A DNA stretch of 64,000 bases. Source: Hyphomonadaceae bacterium. Its GTDB lineage: Bacteria > Pseudomonadota > Alphaproteobacteria > Caulobacterales > Hyphomonadaceae. Location of the stretch: the NCBI GenBank assembly GCA_022844345.1, contig JALHLU010000002.1:1-64000 (forward strand), read 5' to 3'. Positions 44,024 to 53,812 of this stretch are shown here, in pieces (position 1 is the first letter of the stretch; every line of letters starts with the position of its first letter). A program made the translations under genes and the position numbers. Below the pieces are notes generated by a model. It made no database searches and had not been told where the DNA came from. It saw only the letters and a program-made list of their open reading frames with translations.

Positions 44024-46780
44024 ATGCAGCTGACTATGCCCCGTTGGAACTGGAAAGTGATCCTGCTGTCGATCGCGGGCGTGATCGGCCTTGTCTCAAT
44101 TTCCGGCCTGATCTGGTTCTTCATGGTCACCCAGGATCTTCCCTCCGAAGATCAGCTCGCCACGTACGAGCCGCCGATCATGAGCCGCGTGCACGCCGGG
44201 GACGGCGCGCTGGTCGCGGAGTTCGCGAACGAGCATCGTGTCTATGTTCCGTCTGAAGACCTTCCTGACATGCTGGTTCAGGCTTTCATCTCGGCCGAGG
44301 ACAAGGACTTCTTCAATCACTCGGGCATCGACCTGTGGGGCATGTTCCGTGGCGCGGTGCTCAATCCGCTGATGGGCCGGGACCAGGCCGGCGGCTCAAC
44401 CATCACGCAGCAGGTCGTCAAGAACATGCTGCTCGACAGCACGAAGTCTGTCGAACGCAAAGTGCGCGAGGCCGTGCTGGCCATGCGCATCGAGAAGATG
44501 CTGACCAAGGATCAGATCCTCGAACTCTATATGAATGAGATCTATCTTGGCGGCCGCTCCTACGGCGTCGGCGCCGCATCGCTGAACTATTTCGGCAAGT
44601 CGCTCGGCGAGTTGACGATCGCCGAGTGCGCGATGCTGGCGGGCCTGCCGCAGGCCCCGGGGCGCGTGAATCCGTATCTCAACCGCGAAGCAGCCATCAA
44701 GCGCCGCAACTATGTGATCGGCCGTATGCTGGCGAACAACTACATCTCGCAAGCCGACGCCGATAAGGCGATCGCCGAAGAGCTGGTTGTGGTCGACCGC
44801 CTGAACACGGCCGAGAACCAGGCGTCGGGCTATTATGTTGAACAGCTTCGCCGCGAACTGCTGATCATGGAGATCACGCGTCTTGCGGCCGAGGCAGGCA
44901 AGCTGTCGAAGGACGCAACCGAGGCGACATTCAAGGCGCTGAAGGCGGACCAACAGAAGGCGCTGCGCCAGGAGTTTGAAGAAAAGGCGATGGAGTCCTT
45001 CTACGAGGGCGGGCTGTCGATCCGCTCGACGCTGGATTCCAACTTGCAGCTGATTGCCCAGACCGCGCTGCGAGCCGGGTTGGAAAGCTATGACAGGCGT
45101 CACGGCTGGCGCGGCCCGATCGACACGATGGAAGTGAGCGAGGAATTCGGCAAGGCGCTCACCGAATATGCGAGTGTCAAGGCTAACCGGCCGAAGATCG
45201 CCGTGGGCGGCAATGACTGGCAGCTCGCTGTCGTGCGTACGGTGAACAAGGATGCCGTACGGCTTGGCCTTTCGAGCGGCGAAACCGGAACGTTGCAGGT
45301 CGATGACGTGAAGTGGGCGGCGCCCTTCAAGCGCGAAGGCGGCGGGACCGGCCTCAAGGCGGGGGACATGATCTTCGTCTCGCGCCAGGCAACGCCAGAC
45401 ATCACGAGCCAGCTGATCACCGAGTATGGGGTGGCGAAGAAGACGGCGGCCAATGCCCCATGGCGCCTACGTCAGGTTCCGGAAGTGCAGGGTGCGCTGG
45501 TTGCGATGGACCCGCACACCGGCCGTCTGCTGGCCATGTCAGGTGGCTATTCCTTCCAGCGGAGCTCCTACAACCGGGTTATCCAGGCGTGGCGCCAGCC
45601 GGGTTCGGCGTTCAAGCCGTTCGTCTACGGCGCCGCTCTGGAAATGCAGGACCCCGCAACAGGCGCCTACAAGTGGACGCCGTCCTATCGCGTGCTGGAT
45701 GGCCCCTACGTGTCATGCGCCCAGCGCGAAGGCGGCCAGGAAACCTGCTACAAGCCGACGAACTATTCCGAAGAGTTCTACGGCCTCACGACGATGCGTG
45801 TCGGCGTCGAAAAATCGCGAAACGCCATGACTGTTCGGCTTGCCAGCGAGATCGGGCTCGAGAAGGTTTCTGACATCGGTGAGCGGCTGGGCATCTACGA
45901 CCAGTTGCCGGCCTATGAGGCGATGGCGCTGGGCGCGGGCGACACGACGCCGATGCGCATGGCGATTGCCTACGCCGCGGTGGTCAACGGCGGCAAGCAG
46001 GTGAAGCCGGTCATGTTCGACCGGATCCAAAACCGGTATGGCGAGACGGTCTACAAGACGGATGCCCGCGAATGTGTGGGATGTTCTGCCGAGTGGACCT
46101 CGGGTCTGAAGCCGCCGGGGCTTCCCGATGAACGCCAGCAGGTGCTGGACCCGGTGACGGCGTATCAGCTGGTGTCCATACTGGAAGGCGCCGTGCAGCG
46201 CGGAACCGCGACGACTGTGCGGTCCGTTGGCAAGGCGGTAGCGGCGAAGACTGGAACGACGAACGACCAGTTCGACGCGTGGACGGTTGGCTTCAGTCCG
46301 AACCTCGTTGTTGCGGTCTGGGTCGGCTTCGACAAGCCGCGCGACATGGGCGCAGGCGAATCCGGCGGCCGCGTCGCGGCGCCGATCTTCCGCGACTTCA
46401 TGCTCGCAGCTCTCAAGGACAAGCCGGACGTCGGATTCCGCATGCCGGGCGGCGTCGAAGAGCTTCCTGTGGACGCCGACACGGGGTGTCTGCCCGATGC
46501 TTCTACGCGGCTGGTGATTTCCGAAGTCTTCCGGCCGGGCTCGGCCCCGATAGCGTCGTGCGAGCCATCGATTGTAAATGGCTATCGCGTCGACTTCAGC
46601 AGCATTGCCGCAGGCGACGAGTTGGCCGCGTCGACGCGTGACGGCCAGGTGGTATCTCAACCGGCAGATGGCAGTGCGTCCGATCTGCCAGCTGACCCCA
46701 ACGCGCCGGTCGACTCCACGGCGCCGCTGACGCCGCCGCCGAGCGATGATGACCTGACCTTCGACGACGGCACTTTCTGA
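44024..46780 (+). CDS. mrcA: penicillin-binding protein 1A
   Basis: A 918-residue bifunctional peptidoglycan synthase. One membrane anchor is at the N-terminus (VILLSIAGVIGLVSISGLIW). A GT51 glycosyltransferase domain follows with the catalytic Glu in ISAEDKDFFNHSGID (about residue 93) and GGSTITQQVVKNML. An OB-like insert precedes the transpeptidase domain with SAFKPF (Ser at about 527), KSRN (about 594) and KTGTTNDQFDAW (about 740). The tail is acidic and Pro-rich. ATG 44024 is used; ATG 44036 is possible. The stop is followed by a strong hairpin. Confidence 0.95.
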   Translation: MQLTMPRWNWKVILLSIAGVIGLVSISGLIWFFMVTQDLPSEDQLATYEPPIMSRVHAGDGALVAEFANEHRVYVPSEDLPDMLVQAFISAEDKDFFNHSGIDLWGMFRGAVLNPLMGRDQAGGSTITQQVVKNMLLDSTKSVERKVREAVLAMRIEKMLTKDQILELYMNEIYLGGRSYGVGAASLNYFGKSLGELTIAECAMLAGLPQAPGRVNPYLNREAAIKRRNYVIGRMLANNYISQADADKAIAEELVVVDRLNTAENQASGYYVEQLRRELLIMEITRLAAEAGKLSKDATEATFKALKADQQKALRQEFEEKAMESFYEGGLSIRSTLDSNLQLIAQTALRAGLESYDRRHGWRGPIDTMEVSEEFGKALTEYASVKANRPKIAVGGNDWQLAVVRTVNKDAVRLGLSSGETGTLQVDDVKWAAPFKREGGGTGLKAGDMIFVSRQATPDITSQLITEYGVAKKTAANAPWRLRQVPEVQGALVAMDPHTGRLLAMSGGYSFQRSSYNRVIQAWRQPGSAFKPFVYGAALEMQDPATGAYKWTPSYRVLDGPYVSCAQREGGQETCYKPTNYSEEFYGLTTMRVGVEKSRNAMTVRLASEIGLEKVSDIGERLGIYDQLPAYEAMALGAGDTTPMRMAIAYAAVVNGGKQVKPVMFDRIQNRYGETVYKTDARECVGCSAEWTSGLKPPGLPDERQQVLDPVTAYQLVSILEGAVQRGTATTVRSVGKAVAAKTGTTNDQFDAWTVGFSPNLVVAVWVGFDKPRDMGAGESGGRVAAPIFRDFMLAALKDKPDVGFRMPGGVEELPVDADTGCLPDASTRLVISEVFRPGSAPIASCEPSIVNGYRVDFSSIAAGDELAASTRDGQVVSQPADGSASDLPADPNAPVDSTAPLTPPPSDDDLTFDDGTF

Positions 46781-46791
46781 GTCATTGTGAG

Positions 46792-46822
46792 GCCGGGCGG
46801 AAGGCTGCCCCTTCCGCCCGGC
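46792..46822 (+). terminator. strong hairpin between mrcA and prfB
   Basis: A perfect 13-bp GC-rich stem (46792-46804 with 46810-46822) and a 5-base loop lie 12 bases after the mrcA stop. No T-run follows, so it may slow or end transcription with Rho, or protect the mRNA 3' end. It separates mrcA from prfB, 53 bases before the prfB start. Confidence 0.55.
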
Positions 46823-46875
46823 GCCGCACTGCTCTAGGAGCGTTCGCTTCCACCCGCCGTTCAGACGAGACTGCC

Positions 46876-48001
46876 ATGACGCCCGAACTTGAATCCATGA
46901 TCGACACCATCCGGCAGTCGGTCGCCTTGCTGCGGAGGCGTCTTTGACTGGGGTGTCGCCGAAAAACGCCTAGCTGAACTGAACGCGCTCTCCGAGCGCC
47001 CTGACTTCTGGAGCGATCCCCAGAAGGCCCAGCCGATGATGCGCGAACGCACCCGCATCGAGTCGGCTATGAACGATATCCGGATGCTGGAGCGCGAAGC
47101 CGATGATGCGGTCGAGTTGTGGGACATGGCGCAGGGCGAGGGCGACAAGGGCGCGCTAGCGGAAGTGGAAGCGAGCATCCGTGCGGCGCTGGGCAAGGCG
47201 AAGGACGCTGAACTGAAGGCGCTCCTATCTGGCGAGGTGGACGCCAACGACTGTTACATCGAGATCAACGCAGGCGCCGGCGGGACCGAGAGCCAGGACT
47301 GGGCCTCGATGTTGCGCAGGATGTATGTGCGTTACGCCAACGCCAAGGGCTACAAGATCGAAGAGATCGACGATCACCCGGGCGAGGCGGCGGGGATCAA
47401 GTCCGCGACCATGCTGATCAAGGGCGAGTACGCCTATGGCTGGCTGAAGAGCGAGAGCGGCGTGCACCGCCTTGTTCGAATCTCGCCTTATGACTCGAAC
47501 GCGCGGCGCCACACGAGCTTTGCGTCCGTCTGGGTGTATCCTGTGATCGACGACTCGATCGTTGTCGACATTCAGGAGAAGGATGTGCGCACCGACACCT
47601 ACCGGGCCTCCGGCTCGGGCGGGCAGCACATCAACAAGACGGACTCGGCCGTGCGCCTGACGCACGCGCCGACAGGCATTGTGGTCGCTGTGCAGGCCGA
47701 ACGCTCCCAGCACAAGAACCGCGCCAAGGCGTGGGACATGCTGCGGGCGCGGATCTACGAGATGGAGCTGAAGAAGCGCGAGGCGGCGGCGCAGGCCGAA
47801 GCTGATTCCAAAACCGAGATCGGCTGGGGACGTCAGATCCGTTCGTATGTGCTGCAACCGTACCAGATGGTGAAAGACCTCAGGACAGGTGTGGAGACTT
47901 CGGACACCGGCGGCGTGTTGGATGGCGACCTGGATGCTTTCCTGCAGGCATCGCTCAGCCACAAGCTGGGGCCGGAAACCGTGGTGGAGGATATCGACTA
48001 G
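46876..48001 (+). CDS. prfB: peptide chain release factor 2, made by programmed +1 frameshift
   Basis: RF2 reads UGA and UAA stops. The 5' frame runs from ATG 46876 for 23 codons to an in-frame TGA at 46945-46947. The main frame resumes at GAC 46946 and ends at 48001, giving 374 residues. After the shift the sequence [20 protein letters not shown] is a typical RF2 N-terminus. The peptidyl-transferase motif GGQ is in [15 protein letters not shown] (about residue 245). The codon-recognition motif reads SPY, not SPF, in [15 protein letters not shown], a variant I believe is usual in alphaproteobacteria. A start-only call at 47036 would lose the first 55 or so residues and is wrong. Confidence 0.95.
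46934..46948 (+). promoter_or_regulatory. prfB programmed frameshift site
   Basis: GGAGG at 46934-46938 is followed, three bases later, by CTT-TGA-C (46942-46948). This is the classic RF2 autoregulatory signal: an internal Shine-Dalgarno, a slippery Leu codon and a poorly terminating UGA-C. When RF2 is scarce, ribosomes shift +1 and make the full protein. Spacing equals that of Escherichia coli prfB. Confidence 0.93.
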
Positions 48002-48086
48002 ATCGCATGCGGCTGCGGGCGGCGGGGGCAAAACAGTCTGCCCAGAAAATGCCCAGATTGAACCGTTGCGGACCTAAGTGTTATCG

Positions 48087-48098
48087 TTTATCGATAAA
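48087..48098. promoter_or_regulatory. AT-rich 12-bp palindrome upstream of the TonB receptor
   Basis: TTTATCGATAAA is a perfect palindrome in an otherwise GC-rich intergenic stretch, 46 bases before the receptor ATG at 48144. Its position and symmetry fit a repressor or activator dimer site. It is not a clear match to a Fur box, and no regulator gene is beside it. Confidence 0.4.
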
Positions 48099-48143
48099 AC
48101 ATGGTCAGGCGGTTGTGATTCCGCCAAGTCAGCGGGTCGCCTC

Positions 48144-50228
48144 ATGCAGAACTACTATACCTTTAGTTGGGCGGCAATCCTGCTCGCTTCGACCGCCGTT
48201 CCGGCGTTCGCGCAGGACGCCCAGACAGCGCCGATTGCTGTTGACGCGGCGACCCAGCAGGCCGTGATCAGCTACACGCCCGCCGACTTCGCGGCTGCGC
48301 GGCCCAACACCGCGCTGGAGATGATCAACCGCCTGCCGGGCTTCAGCTTCGATGGCGGAGACAATGTGCGCGGCTTCGCAGGGGCGGCAGGCAACGTGCT
48401 GATCGATGGCGCGCGCCCCACCAGCAAGACTGACGGTCTTGGCGATACGTTGGGGCGGGTGCCGATCGACCAGGTCGAACGCATCGACGTCATCCGGGGC
48501 GGCGCGCCGGGCATCGACATGCAGGGGCAGACAGTGGTCGCCAACGTGATCCGCAAGAAGGCGGACACGTTCCAGCAGGTCTTCTCAGTGCGGAGTTTCC
48601 TGTTCGCGGACACGGGCAAGACGATCCCGGGCTGGAACTACCAAGCGACGCGGCGCTTCGGCGAGCATCAGTTCGACCTGTCGGGTGGGCGCGGCATTTC
48701 CATGGACGACTCGGTTGGGTCAGGCTGGCGCACAACGACGGACGCGGGCGGCGCCCTCACGCTGTTCGAAAATGCGCGCACCGAAGGCGACGGCGCCGTG
48801 CATTCCTTGCGAGGCGGCTACAAGGGTCCGCAGTTCGGCGGCACGCTGAGCCTCAACGGGCTCATCAGCGCGGACGAGTTCAAGAATGAGTCGTACTTTA
48901 CGACGTCCTCATCAAGCGAAGCCTTCGTGAGCCGCTCGGCAAATGACCGGGGTGAGATCGGCATCAACTACACGACGCACCTCACGCCCGACATCGAGTG
49001 GGAGACGCTTGGCCTGTTCAAGCTTACGGTCGGCTCGCTTGATGCCACCGGGGTAACGGCGGGCGGAGCACAGCTGTTCCAGATCGAGGCGGAGGCAGGG
49101 GAGCGCATCGGACGATCTGTGCTGCGCTATGCCTATGCGCCGGAGCTTTCGTTCGAGGGTGGCGGCGAGATCGCCTACAATTATCGCGAGCAGCAGGTTG
49201 CCTTGACCGTGAACGGTGCGCCCATTCCGCTGCCGGCGTCCGACGTGCTGGTTGAGGAACTGCGTGGCGAGGCTTTTGTGCAGGCCTCCTGGAGGCCGGA
49301 TCCACAATGGACGCTCGAGGGCGGCCTCCGTGTCGAACAATCCACCATCGAGCAGTCTGGCGACACCAACAAGGAACGCTCGTTCACCTATCCCAAGCCC
49401 CGCGTGGTGGTTTCATGGTCTCCGACGGAGGACGACCAACTGCGCATGCGCGTGGAGCGCGAGTTGGGGCAGCTGAACTTTCAGGACTTCGCTTCCGAGG
49501 TGGATCTGAATTCTGGACAGCAGGACACAGGCAATTCGGACCTTGAGCCGAGCAAGACCTGGGTCTACGAGGCCGCTTTCGAGAAGCGTTTCTGGGATGG
49601 CGCCGCCGCGGTTCTCACGCTGCGCCATGAGGACATTTCGGATGTCGTCGACCTGTTCCCGCGCCGTGTTCCAATCGATACGGACAATGACGGCGTCGAT
49701 GATTCCACAACCTTGATCGAGGGGCCGGGCAATATCGGCGACGGCACAAACGACTCGGTGACTTTCAATCTAACGCTGCCGCTCAAGAATTTCGGTTGGC
49801 AGGGCGCAGAGGTGAAGCTTGAGACGCAGTGGCAGGAGAGTGAAGTCACCGATCCGCTGACCGGGGAGGCGCGCCGCATCTCGGGCCAGCGCCCCGAGGA
49901 CATCAATTTCAGCTTCCGGCAGGACCTGCCCGAGCAGAACCTCACCTTCGGTTTTGGGTGGTTCCAGGGTTGGCGCGAGACCTACTATCAGGGCGCGGCG
50001 ATCGAGAACTTCAAATTGCGCGACTACTACCATTCGTTCGTTGAATGGAAGCCCGATCCAGGCTTCACGCTGCGGGCGGAGCTGAACAATCTGGACCCGT
50101 TCAGCTTCAGCATCGAACGTGAGCTGTATGACCGCGGCCGCGACCTCGACCCGCTCTCCTCGACGGAGGCCGAGCGCAGGAATTCGCAAATCCTGGGCAT
50201 GGTGAGCGCGCGGTGGACGTTCAACTAG
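48144..50228 (+). CDS. TonB-dependent outer-membrane receptor (about 694 residues)
   Basis: It has a signal peptide (NYYTFSWAAILLASTAVPAF, cleaved near AFAQ). The plug domain shows ALEMINRLPGFSFDGGDNVR, GAAGNVLIDGARPTSK and QVERIDVIRGGAPGIDMQGQ. The beta-barrel ends in VSARWTFN. The 'LIDGARP' and 'GAPGIDMQGQ' motifs mark a receptor group common in Caulobacterales and Sphingomonads. Its ligand is not known. The ATG at 48144 starts the signal peptide directly; an upstream frame to 48078 is less likely. It is preceded by an AT-rich palindrome and is transcribed in the direction of gyrA, 243 bases upstream of it. Confidence 0.92.
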   Translation: MQNYYTFSWAAILLASTAVPAFAQDAQTAPIAVDAATQQAVISYTPADFAAARPNTALEMINRLPGFSFDGGDNVRGFAGAAGNVLIDGARPTSKTDGLGDTLGRVPIDQVERIDVIRGGAPGIDMQGQTVVANVIRKKADTFQQVFSVRSFLFADTGKTIPGWNYQATRRFGEHQFDLSGGRGISMDDSVGSGWRTTTDAGGALTLFENARTEGDGAVHSLRGGYKGPQFGGTLSLNGLISADEFKNESYFTTSSSSEAFVSRSANDRGEIGINYTTHLTPDIEWETLGLFKLTVGSLDATGVTAGGAQLFQIEAEAGERIGRSVLRYAYAPELSFEGGGEIAYNYREQQVALTVNGAPIPLPASDVLVEELRGEAFVQASWRPDPQWTLEGGLRVEQSTIEQSGDTNKERSFTYPKPRVVVSWSPTEDDQLRMRVERELGQLNFQDFASEVDLNSGQQDTGNSDLEPSKTWVYEAAFEKRFWDGAAAVLTLRHEDISDVVDLFPRRVPIDTDNDGVDDSTTLIEGPGNIGDGTNDSVTFNLTLPLKNFGWQGAEVKLETQWQESEVTDPLTGEARRISGQRPEDINFSFRQDLPEQNLTFGFGWFQGWRETYYQGAAIENFKLRDYYHSFVEWKPDPGFTLRAELNNLDPFSFSIERELYDRGRDLDPLSSTEAERRNSQILGMVSARWTFN

Positions 50229-50471
50229 CCGCCGAGAGCCTGCGGTATGGTCCTATGCGGCGGGCGATCGAGGGGGCTCCCTGGCGCGGACTGGAGCGTT
50301 TGAACCGTCCGCAGCGGCGAGACGCCAGGCAGGAGCAAAAAGCCCTGCAAATTCATGGCGTCAGGCCTGTGGATCAAACGTCATATTCGTTTGTGTCGCG
50401 GCGCACAAATGGGCTAGAAGGGCGTCTCGAATCCCAGCGGCCGAGCCGCCCTTCTTCCGGACGAAATCTGC

Positions 50472-53252
50472 TTGAGCGATACGCCTGATCAAACTGCTTC
50501 GGACGGTGGCTCCGGCGCGGGCGACATTGCGCCCATTTCCATCACCGCTGAGCTCAAGAAGTCGTATCTCGACTATGCGATGAGCGTCATCGTGAGCCGA
50601 GCGCTGCCTGACGTGCGCGACGGCCTGAAGCCCGTTCACCGCCGCATCCTGTTTGCCGCCTATGAAGGCGGCTACACGCACGACAAGCCCTTCCGGAAAT
50701 CCGCCAACATCGTCGGCGACGTGATTGGCCGCTGGCACCCGCACGGTGACCAGTCGATCTATGACGCCCTCGTGCGCATGGCGCAGCCGTTTGCGATGAG
50801 CGTGCCGCTGATCGACGGGCAGGGCAATTTCGGCTCCATCGACGGCGACCCGCCGGCGGCCATGCGTTACACCGAAAGCCGCATGGCGCGCGTGACCGCG
50901 AACCTGCTGGACGATATCGACAAGGACACGGTCAACTTCGAGGACAACTATGACGGCTCCCGCCAGGAGCCCACGGTGTTGCCGGCGAAGTTCCCGAACC
51001 TGCTGGTTAACGGCGCGGGCGGTATCGCGGTTGGCATGGCGACCAACATCCCGCCACACAACCTGACCGAGATCATCGATGCCGCCGTTGCGCTGATCGA
51101 CAACCCGGCGATCGACGACATGGCGCTGCTGGACATTGTGCCCGGTCCCGACTTCCCGACGGGCGCGCTGATCATCGGCCGCGCTGGATCGCGCAACGGG
51201 CTGTTGACCGGGCGGGGCTCTGTCATCATGCGTTCGAGAACGGAAATCGAAACCACGAAGGCCGGGCGCGAGGCGATCATCATCTCGGAAGTGCCCTATC
51301 AGGTGAACAAGGCCACGATGGTCGAAAAGATCGCCGAACTGGTGCGCGACAAGCGGATCGAAGGCATCTCCGACCTGCGGGACGAGAGCGATCGAAACGG
51401 TATTCGCGTCGTCATCGAGATCAAGCGGGATTCATCTGCGGACATCGTGCTGAACAACCTGTTCCGCCTGACGCCGATGCAGACGTCGTTCGGCGTCAAC
51501 ATGCTGGCGCTGAATGGCGGCCGGCCGGAGCTGATGACGCTGCGCGGGATGCTGCAGGCGTTCATCCGCTTCCGCGAGGAAGTGGTGGCGCGGCGGACGA
51601 AGTTCGAACTGAACAAGGCGCGCGACCGGGCGCACGTCCTGATCGGCCTTGCTTTGGCCGTCGCCAACATCGACGAGATCATCCGCATCATTCGCTATTC
51701 GGCGGACCCGGAATCGGCGCGCGTCGCCCTGCTGGAGCGGGCGTGGCCGGCGATGGACATGGCGCCGCTGATCGGGCTGATCGCGGATCGCCGGACCGTG
51801 TTCAATGAGAAGGGCGAGATCAAGCTTTCGGACGAGCAGGCGCGTGCGATTCTCGCGTTGCAGCTGTCGCGTCTCACCAACCTTGGCCGTGACGAGATCG
51901 GCAAGGAGGCCTCCGGGCTTGCCGAGAAGATCAAGGACCTGCTCTCGATCCTGGCTTCGCGCGTCCGCGTGCTCGACATCATCAAGAGCGAGCTTGCCGA
52001 CGTTCGCGACAAGTTCGGCAAGCCGCGCCGCTCGGAATTCATCGAGGCTGATCTCGATCTTGAGGACGAAGCCTTCATCGAGAAGGAAGATATGGTCGTC
52101 ATGGTCACCCATGGCGGCTATGTGAAGCGGACTGCGCTGTCGGCCTATCGCACCCAGAACCGGGGCGGGAAGGGGCGCGGCGGCATGGAGACGAAGGAAG
52201 ACGATTTTGTCGTTCGCCTGTTCGCAGCCGATACGCATACCGAGATTCTGTTCTTCTCCTCCACGGGCATGGCCTACAAGCACAAGGTGTGGCGCCTGCC
52301 GTTGGGCGCACCGAATGCGCGGGGCAAGGCGCTGATCAACATTCTGCCGCTGAAAGAGGGCGAGCGGATCACATCCGTGATGCCGCTGCCGCATGACGAG
52401 GCAGAGCGCGCAAAGCTCAACATCCTGTTCGCCACGAAGTCGGGCGGCGTGCGTCGCAATCTGCTGACGGACTTCCTGTCGGTGAACCGCGCAGGCAAGA
52501 TCGCCATGAAGCTGGAGGACGACAGTGACGCTATCGTCGATGTGCAGATATGCCGCCCGGAAGACGACGTACTGCTGACGACGGCGCTCGGCCAGTGCAT
52601 CCGATTCTCGGTAGATGATGTGCGGGTGTTTACAGGACGTACGTCGACCGGGGTGCGCGGGATCCGTCTCGGCGCCGGTGATGCGCTGATCGCGATGAGC
52701 GTGCTGGGCCAGATCGATGTGACCCCGGCGGAGGCTCGCGCCTATCTGAAGCGCGCCAATGCTGCCCGCAGGGCGGAGGGCGAGGAAGTCGTTGAAGATG
52801 CCGAAGACGATAGCGGTATTGAGGGTGATGAAGCTGCGCCCGCCGCCGACGCAGAAGCCAATGGAGAGGTCGAGCTGAGCGATGAACGCTTCGCTCAGCT
52901 GCAGAAGGCGGAACAGTTCATCCTTACGCTGACCGAAGAGGGCATGGGCAAGCGCGCAACCGCGTTCGACTATCGCCGCACGGGTCGCGGCGGCAAGGGT
53001 CTCATCGCGCATCGCCTGCCCAAGGATGGAAAGCTGGTTGCGTCCTTCCCGGTGGGCGAGGCGGACGAAATCATGGTGGTGACAGATGCGGGGCAGTTGA
53101 TACGCTGCGCCGTGGATCAGATCCGTATTGCGGGTCGGGCGACGCAGGGTGTTCGCGTGTTGAGGGTGGCGGCAGGCGAACGCGTCGTTTCCGTGGAGCG
53201 GCTGGAGGACCAGAACGGTGACGAGACGGCCGGAAAGACGGGCGGCGGGTGA
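50472..53252 (+). CDS. gyrA: DNA gyrase subunit A
   Basis: A 926-residue subunit of the type II topoisomerase that introduces negative supercoils. After a short N-terminal tail comes [20 protein letters not shown]. The quinolone-resistance region has [19 protein letters not shown]; the residue after HPHGD is Gln, where Ser or Ala is more usual. The catalytic Tyr is in MRYTESRM (about 132). The C-terminal beta-pinwheel carries the GyrA box RGGKGRGG (about 560) and a long acidic insertion ([20 protein letters not shown], about 770-800). The start is TTG 50472 with a weak GGACG upstream; no ATG lies nearby. Confidence 0.95.
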   Translation: MSDTPDQTASDGGSGAGDIAPISITAELKKSYLDYAMSVIVSRALPDVRDGLKPVHRRILFAAYEGGYTHDKPFRKSANIVGDVIGRWHPHGDQSIYDALVRMAQPFAMSVPLIDGQGNFGSIDGDPPAAMRYTESRMARVTANLLDDIDKDTVNFEDNYDGSRQEPTVLPAKFPNLLVNGAGGIAVGMATNIPPHNLTEIIDAAVALIDNPAIDDMALLDIVPGPDFPTGALIIGRAGSRNGLLTGRGSVIMRSRTEIETTKAGREAIIISEVPYQVNKATMVEKIAELVRDKRIEGISDLRDESDRNGIRVVIEIKRDSSADIVLNNLFRLTPMQTSFGVNMLALNGGRPELMTLRGMLQAFIRFREEVVARRTKFELNKARDRAHVLIGLALAVANIDEIIRIIRYSADPESARVALLERAWPAMDMAPLIGLIADRRTVFNEKGEIKLSDEQARAILALQLSRLTNLGRDEIGKEASGLAEKIKDLLSILASRVRVLDIIKSELADVRDKFGKPRRSEFIEADLDLEDEAFIEKEDMVVMVTHGGYVKRTALSAYRTQNRGGKGRGGMETKEDDFVVRLFAADTHTEILFFSSTGMAYKHKVWRLPLGAPNARGKALINILPLKEGERITSVMPLPHDEAERAKLNILFATKSGGVRRNLLTDFLSVNRAGKIAMKLEDDSDAIVDVQICRPEDDVLLTTALGQCIRFSVDDVRVFTGRTSTGVRGIRLGAGDALIAMSVLGQIDVTPAEARAYLKRANAARRAEGEEVVEDAEDDSGIEGDEAAPAADAEANGEVELSDERFAQLQKAEQFILTLTEEGMGKRATAFDYRRTGRGGKGLIAHRLPKDGKLVASFPVGEADEIMVVTDAGQLIRCAVDQIRIAGRATQGVRVLRVAAGERVVSVERLEDQNGDETAGKTGGG

Positions 53253-53262
53253 ACCGCGCCCC

Positions 53263-53811
53263 GTGCGTGGCGCCTCTGCAAGCCGGGCCCCCGCCGTAAG
53301 CCGGGGCCTTAAGCGCATTGGGCTTTACCCCGGCACGTTCGACCCCATCACCAACGGTCACCTCGACATTATCGGCCGCGCCGTGAAGCTGGTCGACAAG
53401 CTGATCATTGGGGTCGCGATCAACGAAGGGAAGGGACCGCTTTTCTCCCTCGAAGAGCGCACTGACATGGTGCTGGCCGAGGCGCGCAAGCTGGCGCGGG
53501 GCATCGAGATCGAGGCGCGGCCGTTTGACACCCTTCTGATGCATTTTGCTGAGGAATGCGGGGCCCAGATGATCATTCGCGGCCTCCGGGCCGTTTCGGA
53601 TTTCGAGTATGAATTCCAGATGGTCGCGATGAACCAGCGCATGAATCACGAGATCGAGACTGTGTTTTTGATGGCGGATCCACACCATCAGGCGGTGTCG
53701 TCGCGACTGGTAAAAGAGATTGCGCGGCTCGGCGGAAGCGCCGATCTTTTCGTTCCCGAGGCAGTGCACACAAAGTTGCTGGCCAAGTACGGGATGAAGA
53801 AGGGCAAGTAG
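53263..53811 (+). CDS. coaD: phosphopantetheine adenylyltransferase
   Basis: Transfers AMP from ATP to 4'-phosphopantetheine, the penultimate step of coenzyme A synthesis. The nucleotidyltransferase motif is GLYPGTFDPITNGHLDII near the start, the middle has MIIRGLRAVSDFEYEFQM, and the ISSxxVKE-like motif reads VSSRLVKEIARLGG. The start is uncertain. The conserved fold begins at KRIGLYPG. GTG 53263 (182 residues) is used here, while GTG 53218, inside gyrA and nine bases after GGAGG, would add 15 more. Normal proteins have about 165. The stop is followed two bases later by a cyclophilin gene. Confidence 0.93.
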   Translation: MRGASASRAPAVSRGLKRIGLYPGTFDPITNGHLDIIGRAVKLVDKLIIGVAINEGKGPLFSLEERTDMVLAEARKLARGIEIEARPFDTLLMHFAEECGAQMIIRGLRAVSDFEYEFQMVAMNQRMNHEIETVFLMADPHHQAVSSRLVKEIARLGGSADLFVPEAVHTKLLAKYGMKKGK

Positions 53812-53812
53812 C

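Noticed and set aside
47036-48001. prfB starting at ATG 47036
   Set aside because: It omits the N-terminal domain that is encoded upstream through the programmed frameshift.
51432-53318. 628-codon open frame on the minus strand
   Set aside because: Antisense to gyrA; no motifs and no initiation signal.
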